A DNA stretch of 5,330 nt from a bacterium. Lineage in GTDB: Bacteria > Planctomycetota > UBA11346. Location: assembly GCA_020049615.1 (NCBI GenBank), contig JAIFKN010000059.1:5310-10639 (forward strand), given 5' to 3'. The notes under the pieces are model-generated. The model made no database searches. It saw only the letters and a list, made by a program, of their open reading frames with translations, and was not told the DNA's origin. Position 1 is the first letter of the stretch, and each line of letters begins with the position of its first letter. Shown piece by piece: positions 1-5,330 of this stretch. A program made the position numbers and the translations under genes.

Positions 1-2682
1 GAGACCGTCCATCGCATCACCCTGCCGTCACTCGGACCGGTCGCCGATGAGATCGCCGCTACCGCGTCCCTGGGGCGCAACGAGGCCATCCAGGTCCTGA
101 AGGCGATCCGCGCCCGCGAATTCACCGCCCTGCATGCCCATCTTGTCGAGCACATCAACGAGACCACCGGTCTCGATGTGGTGCTGACCATCAGCGCCAT
201 CACCGATGCGGTCGTCCGGGCCCTGACCGAGCGGGCGATGCAGCGGGTCGGTGCGCCGGAGGACTGGGCCAGCCACACCGGCATCTTCGCGGTCGGCGGC
301 TACGGACGCGGCGAGATGAATCCGCACAGCGACCTCGACCTGCTCATGCTCGACGTCAAACCGGGAGTTGGTTGGGCGGATAAGGCCTGGGCGGAACTCA
401 ACGCCATGCTGTGGGACGTGAAGTTCCAGGTCGGCGCCAGCCACCGCAGCGCACCGGAGCTGTCGCATATCACCGAGGAGGACTTCGTCACCGCCACCGC
501 CATCATCGAGAGCCGCGCAGTGCACGCTGCCGCACCCTTGATGCAGGCGATGTCGGAGATCCTGGCCCGCTTCCGCAAGAAGCGGGGCAAGGAGTTCCTC
601 GCCTACAAGCTGGCCGAACTGGCCAAGCGGCGGGAGCAGGCCGGCGCCTCGCTCTTCGTCATGGAGCCCAACCTCAAGAGCAACCCGGGCTGCCTGCGCG
701 ACGTGCAGCTGCTGCGCAACATGGCCTTCCTCGCCTGCGGCAGCCGCAACCTGTTCGCCCTGGGCGAACTCGATGGCATCTCGCGCGGCGACCTCTCGGG
801 GGTGCTGGCGGCGCACGACCATCTGCTCGAGTTGCGTTCGCTGCTGCACTTCAACCACGGCCGCAAGCAGGACGTCTTCCAGCTCGCCGACCAGGTCAAG
901 GTGGCGAAGATGCTCGGCTACGCCGACGTCTCGCGGCTGCGCGCGGTCGAGCACTTCATGAAGCGGCACTACGCCCAGGTCAGGCATGTGCACCAGGTGC
1001 TGGAGCTGGCGGCCAGCCGCCTGGAGGCCAAGGGCTATCTCGGCCTGCGGCTGAAGCCGCTGATCGCCACGCGCCGCACCCTGTCCCCGGGCTTTTCGAT
1101 CATCGCCGGGCGGGTCTATCTCGCGGATGACGGTTTCTGGCGCCAGCTCCGCGCCGGGGCCAGGCTGGTCGCCATGTGCCGGGAAGCGCAGCGCCGGACG
1201 GTGCGCCTGTCGGTCGAGCTGCAGCGGGCGATCTCCGCCAACCTCCAGGTGGTCGATGATGATGCCCGATCCGACCCCGAGGCGGTCGCCGCCTTCCTTG
1301 CCATCCTCGGGGATTCCGCCGTCGGCCGGTCGATCCTCGGCGACATGCACGCTGCCGGCCTGCTGGGCGCGTGGCTGCCGGAGTTCGGCCTGGTCGACTG
1401 CCTGATGCAGTTCGACTCCTGGCACCAGTACACCATCGACGAGCACACCATCCTGGCGGTGGGCAACCTCGACGCCCTCGCCGCCGGCCGCAGTCAGGGC
1501 CTGCCCGGCATGCCGGCGGCCTACCGCATGCTCGCCCGCCCGGACCTGCTGGTGCTCGGCCTGCTGCTGCATGATGTCGGCAAGTACATGGGACGGGGCC
1601 ACGTCGCCCGCGGCGCGATGATGGTCGAGCGCGTCGCGCGACGCCTGGCCCTGCCGCGCGCGGACGAGGATCTCGTGCATTTCCTCGTCCAGCAGCACGT
1701 CGTGCTGTCGGATGCCAGCCGCAAGCGCGACTTCCGGGAACCGTCCTTCCTCACCTCGATCGCCGAACTCATCGGCACGCGTGAGCGTCTCGACTACCTC
1801 TACTGCCTGACCTGGGCAGATGCCAAGGCGGTCGGCGATGGAGTGCTGACCGGCTGGCAGGAGGCGCTGCTCGGCGAACTCTATGACGCCGTCTGCGCCA
1901 AGCTCGCCGGCATCGTTCCCGGCCCCGACCTGCATGTCCGGTTGTCCGCCGCGCTGGTCGGAGCCGGGGCCAGCGCCGAGGTGGCCGAACGGCACCTCGT
2001 CGACCTGGGCGGCACCTACGAGCACCAGATCCCGCCTGACGAGGTGGTGCGCCATTGGCGCGTGCTGTCGAGTTGCGAGCAGGGCGGGATCGGCCTGCTG
2101 CATGAACTGCGCGACCGCCACGTCCACCTGGCCCTCGCCCTGCCCGACCGCCACGAACTCTTCGCTGATGTCGCGGCGACGCTCTCGGGCCACGGCTTCG
2201 ACATCGTCGACCTGCGCACCTGGGTCACGCGCAGCGGCAAGGTCCTCTACACCATGCGGCTGGCCTCGATCTATCCCGGTCGGATGGGTGAGGATGCGCT
2301 GTGGGCGAAGCTGTGCGGTGATCTGCAGGCGGTGTCATCCGGTCGATTGGATGCGCGCACGCTGCTGGAACGGCGCCGCGCGGCGGTGCGCACCTCCCGG
2401 GCCGCGGACAGCGGCTTCGAGGATCACGCGATCAAGATCGATAGCGCGACCTCGGGACGCTTCAGCATCATCGATGTGGTCACCCGCGATGACGTCGGCT
2501 TGCTGTCGCGGCTGTGCCGCTCGATCTCGGGCTACGGTTGCGAGATCGGGTACGCCTGCATCAACACCATGGGCGACGTCGCGGTCGACGTCTTCTATGT
2601 CAGCAAGGATGGACGGAAGCTGGATGAGGCCGAGGCGGATGGCCTGCGCCGGCATATGGTCGCGGAACTCGGCCTCGGCTGA
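1..2682 (+). CDS. glnD: [Protein-PII] uridylyltransferase / uridylyl-removing enzyme GlnD, 5'-truncated by the window edge
   Basis: GlnD is a cytoplasmic nitrogen sensor that uridylylates PII proteins when glutamine is low and removes UMP when it is high. The frame is open from base 1, giving 893 residues in the window; E. coli GlnD has 890. Counting from codon 1, the nucleotidyltransferase motif GGYGRGE is at 99-105, followed by the metal-binding pair D111/D113 (SDLDLL). A GlnD signature, EPNLKSNPGCLRD, follows near 220-235, and MQFDSWHQYTIDEHT lies near 470-485. The HD hydrolase domain has H524-D525 (LLLHDVGK), H534, H566 and D607 in the expected order. Two ACT domains, which sense glutamine in this family, lie at about 709-780 and 821-893. 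No in-frame ATG, GTG or TTG occurs before the GTG at 178, and homology to the N-terminal helical region precedes that codon, so the true start is upstream of the window. All catalytic residues appear intact. The product is confident; strict PII specificity is inferred from the family. Confidence 0.95.
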   Translation, partial: ETVHRITLPSLGPVADEIAATASLGRNEAIQVLKAIRAREFTALHAHLVEHINETTGLDVVLTISAITDAVVRALTERAMQRVGAPEDWASHTGIFAVGGYGRGEMNPHSDLDLLMLDVKPGVGWADKAWAELNAMLWDVKFQVGASHRSAPELSHITEEDFVTATAIIESRAVHAAAPLMQAMSEILARFRKKRGKEFLAYKLAELAKRREQAGASLFVMEPNLKSNPGCLRDVQLLRNMAFLACGSRNLFALGELDGISRGDLSGVLAAHDHLLELRSLLHFNHGRKQDVFQLADQVKVAKMLGYADVSRLRAVEHFMKRHYAQVRHVHQVLELAASRLEAKGYLGLRLKPLIATRRTLSPGFSIIAGRVYLADDGFWRQLRAGARLVAMCREAQRRTVRLSVELQRAISANLQVVDDDARSDPEAVAAFLAILGDSAVGRSILGDMHAAGLLGAWLPEFGLVDCLMQFDSWHQYTIDEHTILAVGNLDALAAGRSQGLPGMPAAYRMLARPDLLVLGLLLHDVGKYMGRGHVARGAMMVERVARRLALPRADEDLVHFLVQQHVVLSDASRKRDFREPSFLTSIAELIGTRERLDYLYCLTWADAKAVGDGVLTGWQEALLGELYDAVCAKLAGIVPGPDLHVRLSAALVGAGASAEVAERHLVDLGGTYEHQIPPDEVVRHWRVLSSCEQGGIGLLHELRDRHVHLALALPDRHELFADVAATLSGHGFDIVDLRTWVTRSGKVLYTMRLASIYPGRMGEDALWAKLCGDLQAVSSGRLDARTLLERRRAAVRTSRAADSGFEDHAIKIDSATSGRFSIIDVVTRDDVGLLSRLCRSISGYGCEIGYACINTMGDVAVDVFYVSKDGRKLDEAEADGLRRHMVAELGLG

Positions 2683-2692
2683 AGCCGCTTCG

Positions 2693-2854
2693 TCACGCAG
2701 CCCGGCCCTGGCGCTGCGGCGGACTCGTGATGGTGATGGCGAGGCGCTGGGCGACGCGGAAGGCGAGCAGGTCGTCGGCCCGTTGCCGTCCAAGCAGCAT
2801 CTCCAGGCCCAGACGTCGGGCGTCGGACATCACAGGCATGCGGTTGGCGTCCAT
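2693..2854 (-). CDS. Small hypothetical protein, 53 aa, convergent to glnD
   Basis: I do not recognise this protein. It starts MDANRMPVMSDARRLG and ends at a TGA only 10 bp beyond the glnD stop, tail to tail. Support for a real gene: a near-consensus Shine-Dalgarno (GGAGGA) lies just before the ATG, about 85% of codons end in G or C, as in the neighbours, and it fills a gap that is otherwise empty. Residues about 10-42 (DARRLGLEMLLGRQRADDLLAFRVAQRLAITI) read as one or two amphipathic helices rich in Arg, Leu and Ala. The tail is Pro/Gln/Arg-rich. There is no signal peptide, membrane segment or Cys/His metal motif. A second in-frame ATG at residue 9 (2828-2830) is a possible internal start, but it lacks as good a ribosome site. 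The gene is divergent from prfC, with which it shares a 155 bp upstream region. In GC-rich DNA a 53-codon ORF can arise by chance, hence the moderate confidence. Confidence 0.5.
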   Translation of the reverse strand: MDANRMPVMSDARRLGLEMLLGRQRADDLLAFRVAQRLAITITSPPQRQGRAA

Positions 2855-2857
2855 GGC

Positions 2858-2863
2858 TCCTCC
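2858..2863 (-). promoter_or_regulatory. Shine-Dalgarno sequence of the small minus-strand gene
   Basis: On the minus strand the sequence reads GGAGGA, then GCC, then the ATG at 2854-2852. This is the strongest ribosome binding site I see in the window and is the main reason for choosing this start over the in-frame ATG further upstream (2950). The spacing is a little shorter than ideal: GGAGG lies 4 nt from the ATG. Confidence 0.55.
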
Positions 2864-2937
2864 GTTCTGCCTGCCATGATGCGCATGCGGAGTCCACCGG
2901 CGAGGCCTGGCTGCATGCCTGCCGGCGCATGGCCGTG

Positions 2938-2955
2938 CCGGCGTGCGCACGCCGG
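2938..2955. repeat. 18 bp perfect palindrome in the prfC upstream region
   Basis: CCGGCGTGC is followed immediately by its exact reverse complement GCACGCCGG, a perfect 18 bp dyad with no spacer, ending 54 bp before the prfC ATG. It lies in the 155 bp non-coding stretch (2855-3009) shared by the divergent small gene and prfC. It could be a protein-binding site or, in RNA, a hairpin in the prfC leader. No clear -10/-35 promoter elements could be identified in the stretch on either strand. GC-rich sequence produces such dyads by chance more often than AT-rich sequence, so function is unproven. Confidence 0.45.
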
Positions 2956-3009
2956 GGGCTGCCGCTCGACAGCGGCCGGGGTGGCGGCAGGGTACGGCCC
3001 CGCGCCGCC

Positions 3010-4614
3010 ATGGATCCCGCCTCCGACCCCATCCTCGTCCGCGAAACCGCCCGCCGGCGCACCTTCGCCATCATCAGCCACCCGGACGCCGGCAAGACCA
3101 CGCTGACCGAGAAGCTGCTGCTCTACTCCGGCCTGCTGCGCACGGCCGGCATGGTCAAGAACCGCAAGGGCGGCAAGCTCGCGACCTCCGACTGGATGTC
3201 GATGGAGCAGGAGCGCGGCATCTCGATCACCTCGTCGGCGATGCAGTTCGAGTACCGCGGCTGCGTGGTGAACGTGCTCGACACGCCGGGCCACCAGGAC
3301 TTCTCCGCCGACACCTACCGCACCCTGACCGCCGCCGACTGCGCGATCATGGTGCTGGACGCGGCCAAGGGCGTCGAAACGCAGACGCGCAAGCTCTTCG
3401 CGGTGTGCAAGCTGCGCGGCATCCCGGTGCTGACCTTCATCAACAAGCTCGACCTGCCCTCGCGCAGCCCGCTGGAGCTGATGGCCGAAGTCGAGGAGGT
3501 GCTGGGCATCCAGGCCAGCGCCATCAACTGGCCGATCGGCAGCGGACGCGAGTTCGTCGGCGTCGCCGAACGCGCGACCCGCGAGCTCGCCCTGTTCGAG
3601 AAGACCTCGTTCGGCGGCGCCCGCCGGGCCGAGATGCGCAAGGTGCCGCTCGACTCGCCAGAGGCCCAGGCCGCCATCCCGCCCGAGCAGCGCAAGCAGC
3701 TGGCCGAGGATCTGGAGATGCTCGAGGTCGCCGGCAACCCGTTCTCGCGCGAGGCCTTCCTTGGCAGCCGCGTGACCCCGGTGTTCTTCGGCTCGGCCCT
3801 GACCAACTTCGGCATCGAGCCGTTCTTCGACGCCTTCGTCGAGCTGGCGCCACCGCCCAGCTCGCGCGAGGTCATCACCACGGCCGGCAGCGAGTCGGTC
3901 GAGCCCTCGGCGCCGTTCTCGGCCTACGTGTTCAAGATCCAGGCCAACATGAACCCCAAGCACCGCGACCAGATGGCGTTCATCCGCATCTGCAGCGGCC
4001 GCTTCGAGCGCGATCTGGTGGTCAAGCATGTGCGCGCCGGGGTTGTCCTGCGCGAGGTGCGCCTGTCGCGGCCGCAGACCCTGGTGGCGCGCGACCGCAA
4101 CACCCTCGATGAGGCGTTCCCCGGCGATGTGGTCGGCCTGATCAACGCCGGCTTCGCCATCGGCGACACCCTGGCGGTGAAGGGGGGCTTCGAGCACCAG
4201 CCGCTGCCGCAGTTCCCCCCCGAGCACTTCGCCCGCATCGAGCCAGCCGACCTGACCAAGCGCAAGGGCTTCGACAAGGGCATGGAGACGCTGGCTGGCG
4301 AAGGCGCGGTGCAGGTGCTGCGCAGCTACGACAACCCGATCGCCAACCCGTTCATCGCCGCGGTCGGCCGCCTCCAGTTCGAGGTGCTGCAGTACCGCCT
4401 GAAGGACGAGTGGAACGTCGAGACCGTGCTGTCGCCCCTGCCCTACGCCTGCAGCGGCTGGCTGCAGGGCGACATCGGCCAGTTCAAGCCGACCCCGGGC
4501 TCGCAGGTGGCCAAGGATGCGCGTGGCCGCATCGTCGTGCTGTTTCCCAGCGAATGGGACCGCCAGTACTGCCTGCGGCAGAACCCGGACTTCCAGCTCC
4601 TCGATTTCGCATGA
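3010..4614 (+). CDS. prfC: Peptide chain release factor 3 (RF3), translational GTPase
   Basis: RF3 is a cytoplasmic class II release factor. It binds the post-termination ribosome and uses GTP to eject RF1/RF2. The product is 534 aa; E. coli RF3 is 529. Visible GTPase motifs are the P-loop HPDAGKTT (24-31), switch I ERGISIT (68-74), DTPGH (91-95, including the catalytic His) and NKLD (145-148). The block KIQANMNPKHRDQMAF near 310-325 is characteristic of RF3 domain II and separates it from EF-G and LepA. The domain III motif EGAVQVLRS lies at 431-439. I chose the ATG at 3010 because it places RRRTFAIISHPDAGK at the family's usual distance from the N-terminus. The in-frame ATG at 2929 would add a Gly/Arg-rich extension unlike the family. 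There is no Shine-Dalgarno within 15 nt of the start; the nearest AGGG is 17 nt away. The stop overlaps the ybeY start as ATGA, implying one transcript. Confidence 0.96.
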   Translation: MDPASDPILVRETARRRTFAIISHPDAGKTTLTEKLLLYSGLLRTAGMVKNRKGGKLATSDWMSMEQERGISITSSAMQFEYRGCVVNVLDTPGHQDFSADTYRTLTAADCAIMVLDAAKGVETQTRKLFAVCKLRGIPVLTFINKLDLPSRSPLELMAEVEEVLGIQASAINWPIGSGREFVGVAERATRELALFEKTSFGGARRAEMRKVPLDSPEAQAAIPPEQRKQLAEDLEMLEVAGNPFSREAFLGSRVTPVFFGSALTNFGIEPFFDAFVELAPPPSSREVITTAGSESVEPSAPFSAYVFKIQANMNPKHRDQMAFIRICSGRFERDLVVKHVRAGVVLREVRLSRPQTLVARDRNTLDEAFPGDVVGLINAGFAIGDTLAVKGGFEHQPLPQFPPEHFARIEPADLTKRKGFDKGMETLAGEGAVQVLRSYDNPIANPFIAAVGRLQFEVLQYRLKDEWNVETVLSPLPYACSGWLQGDIGQFKPTPGSQVAKDARGRIVVLFPSEWDRQYCLRQNPDFQLLDFA

Positions 4615-5072
4615 GCCGTCCGGCGTCCCCGCGCTGCCTGATCGAATGGGCCGGCGAGGATGCCGGCGAGGCCGTCCGTGACCTGGCCCAGCGCGCCGTC
4701 GAGGGCGCGCTGGCGATGGACCGCCTGCGCAGGCGCAGCCTGTGCGTGCTGGTGGTCGATGATGCCGAGAGCGCTCGACTGCACCGCGAGCATTTCGGCG
4801 ACGCGACGCCGACCGACGTGATGAGCTTTCCCGACGGGACGCCCGATCCGGCCAGCGGGCTGGTCCGACTCGGCGATCTGGCGGTCGGCCTCGACGTCGC
4901 TCGGCGCGTGGCGCGACAGCGCGGCCGGCCCATCGACGAGGAAATCGCCCTCTACGTCCTGCATGGCGTCCTGCATCTGCTCGGTCACGACGACATCGAG
5001 GACGCCGACCGCGAGGCGATGTGGGCAGTGCAGCGCGCCGTGATGAGCAAGCTGGGCATCGCCATCGATTGA
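4611..5072 (+). CDS. ybeY: Endoribonuclease YbeY, rRNA maturation factor
   Basis: YbeY is a conserved metal-dependent endoribonuclease (UPF0054) needed for 16S rRNA 3'-end maturation and for removal of defective ribosomes. The product is 153 aa, typical for the family (E. coli about 155). Motifs in order are LCVLVVDDAESARLHREHFG (about 44-63), then TPTDVMSFPDG, then LGDLAVGLDVARR, and finally the metal site HGVLHLLGHDD at 118-128. The usual zinc ligands follow the pattern H-x3-H-x5-H. Here H118 and H122 are present, but the third position is D128, with an extra His at 126. Aspartate can bind zinc, so the enzyme may be active with an altered site. The ATG at 4611 overlaps the prfC stop (ATGA) and has no clear Shine-Dalgarno of its own, so translation probably depends on ribosomes finishing prfC. 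In many bacteria ybeY instead lies beside phoH/ybeZ. Confidence 0.93.
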   Translation: MSRPASPRCLIEWAGEDAGEAVRDLAQRAVEGALAMDRLRRRSLCVLVVDDAESARLHREHFGDATPTDVMSFPDGTPDPASGLVRLGDLAVGLDVARRVARQRGRPIDEEIALYVLHGVLHLLGHDDIEDADREAMWAVQRAVMSKLGIAID

Positions 5073-5075
5073 ACT

Positions 5076-5139
5076 CCAGGACCGCGGGCTTCAGCCCGCG
5101 AAGGGTGCTCCGACGCGGGCTGAAGCCCGCGGTCCTTGG
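5076..5139. repeat. Inverted pair of REP-like palindromes
   Basis: The 23 bp arm at 5078-5100 is repeated perfectly in inverted orientation at 5114-5136, with a 13 nt loop (5101-5113). Two further C/G pairs (5076-5077 with 5138-5139) extend the stem past a single bulged T at 5137. Each arm is itself a palindrome: 5083-5100 and 5114-5131 are 8 bp stems (CGCGGGCT / AGCCCGCG) around a 2 nt centre. The element can therefore fold as one long hairpin or two short ones. This layout resembles inverted doublets of repetitive extragenic palindromes (REP/BIME), which in other bacteria are multiplied by RAYT transposases; none is seen here. It begins 3 nt after the ybeY stop, so it could stabilise the 3' end of the prfC-ybeY mRNA or reduce readthrough. 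It has no T-tract, so it is not a classical intrinsic terminator. Confidence 0.8.
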
Positions 5140-5164
5140 CTGGCATCCGGCGTAACGGGCGCTA

Positions 5165-5176
5165 GAAAGCGCTTCC
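5165..5176. promoter_or_regulatory. Predicted LacI/GalR-family operator abutting the start codon
   Basis: GAAAGCGCTTCC fits the GalR-type half-site consensus GNAANCGNTTNC at every fixed position. The 14 bp version (5164-5177) matches the CcpA cre consensus TGWAARCGYTWNCA at 13 of 14 positions. The inner 8 bp, AAGCGCTT, is a perfect palindrome. It sits directly upstream of, and as the 14-mer overlaps by one base, the ATG of a LacI-family gene, so negative autoregulation is the natural inference. The left half (AGAAAG) may also have to serve as a weak ribosome binding site. Confidence 0.6.
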
Positions 5177-5330
5177 ATGACCGACCCCGGCAAGGCCACG
5201 ATCTACGATATCGCCCGCCACGCCAAGGTCGGCATCGCCACCGTCAGCCGGGTGCTCAACGGCAGCAGCCGGGTCGCCGAGCCGACCCGCCTGGCTGTTC
5301 GTCGGGCGGTCGAGGAACTCGGCTGGCGGC
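5177..5330 (+). CDS. LacI-family transcriptional regulator, N-terminal fragment (3' end beyond window)
   Basis: Only the first 51 codons are present. They encode the LacI-type helix-turn-helix: [22 protein letters not shown] (residues about 8-29), followed by [22 protein letters not shown], which leads to the hinge helix. Family members are usually 330-350 aa, with a periplasmic-binding-protein-like effector domain that commonly senses sugars or nucleosides. That part is missing, so the ligand cannot be inferred. The base-contacting residues at the start of the recognition helix are Ile-Ala, like Val-Ala in GalR and Met-Ala in CcpA, which agrees with the adjacent GNAANCGNTTNC palindrome. The turn has Gly (KVGIATVS) where Ser is more common (VSxATVS). 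The ATG at 5177 gives a family-typical N-terminus. No strong Shine-Dalgarno is seen. Confidence 0.92.
   Translation, partial: MTDPGKATIYDIARHAKVGIATVSRVLNGSSRVAEPTRLAVRRAVEELGWR

Noticed and set aside
178..180. GTG at 178 as the start of glnD
   Set aside because: The frame is open to base 1, and the upstream residues (NEAIQVLKAIRAREF...) look like the N-terminal helical region of GlnD. About 92 residues precede GGYGRGE in E. coli, so the real start is before the window.
28..2193. A 721-codon open frame on the minus strand opposite glnD
   Set aside because: It is wholly antisense to a gene with clear motifs. Its translation is a low-complexity mix of Gln, Ala, Gly, Asp and Val, as expected from a GC-rich codon bias mirrored on the other strand. 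No domain is visible.
2676..2687. CGGCTGAAGCCG dyad across the glnD stop codon, similar to the core of the REP-like repeat
   Set aside because: The same 12-mer also occurs inside glnD near 1048 as ordinary coding sequence, and the stem is only 5 bp with no T-tract. It is probably chance.
2929..3009. ATG at 2929 as the start of prfC
   Set aside because: It would add 27 residues rich in Arg and Gly that do not resemble RF3 N-termini, and it has no better ribosome site. The ATG at 3010 matches the family length.
1883..3106. A 407-codon plus-strand frame bridging the end of glnD, the intergenic region and the start of prfC
   Set aside because: It is out of frame with both genes. The translation is Ser/Arg/Ala-rich with no domain, and the minus-strand small ORF with a good ribosome site explains part of the gap better.
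5078..5136. Classical Rho-independent terminator after ybeY
   Set aside because: The hairpin is strong, but no run of T follows on either strand, so the intrinsic-terminator pattern is not met. It is called as a REP-like repeat instead.
2830..5199. A 789-codon open frame on the minus strand opposite prfC and ybeY
   Set aside because: It is antisense to two well-supported genes, Arg/Ala/Gly-rich and without any recognisable domain. It also runs through the REP-like repeat, so it is a compositional artefact.

Overview
This is a GC-rich bacterial window (strong G/C bias at third codon positions) of ordinary chromosomal housekeeping genes, with a few unusual details. The lineage cannot be fixed from the sequence. 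The GlnD C-terminus (VDVFYV...DGRKL), the RF3 sequence (KGVETQTRKLFAVCKLRGIP, NKLD) and the YbeY metal motif (HGVLHLLGHDD) look less like typical Gammaproteobacteria. They are closer to what I would expect in a deep-branching Gram-negative such as the Planctomycetota/Verrucomicrobiota group; this is a low-confidence inference.

Layout: (1) 1-2682 (+) is the nearly complete 3' part of a glnD-type PII uridylyltransferase/uridylyl-removing enzyme, whose start lies just upstream of the window. (2) 2693-2854 (-) is a 53-codon ORF with a strong Shine-Dalgarno sequence. It converges on glnD with a 10 bp gap and I do not recognise the product. (3) 2855-3009 is a 155 bp non-coding stretch between the divergent small gene and prfC, holding an 18 bp perfect palindrome. 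(4) 3010-4614 (+) is prfC (peptide chain release factor 3). (5) 4611-5072 (+) is ybeY (16S rRNA maturation/ribosome quality control RNase), overlapping prfC by ATGA. (6) 5076-5139 is a large inverted repeat, each arm itself palindromic, resembling an inverted pair of REP elements. (7) 5165-5176 is a palindrome matching the GalR/LacI-family operator consensus, directly abutting (8) 5177-5330 (+), the N-terminal DNA-binding domain of a LacI-family repressor that runs off the window.

How the genes work together: glnD belongs to nitrogen signalling. prfC and ybeY form a likely translationally coupled pair that both act on the ribosome, in termination/recycling and in rRNA processing/quality control. 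The LacI-family gene begins a new unit, probably autoregulated, separated from prfC-ybeY by the REP-like structure. I see no CRISPR array, tRNA, rRNA, transposase or defence genes. The best candidates for something undescribed are the small ORF at 2693-2854, the altered YbeY metal site, and the operator fused to the start codon of the LacI-family gene.
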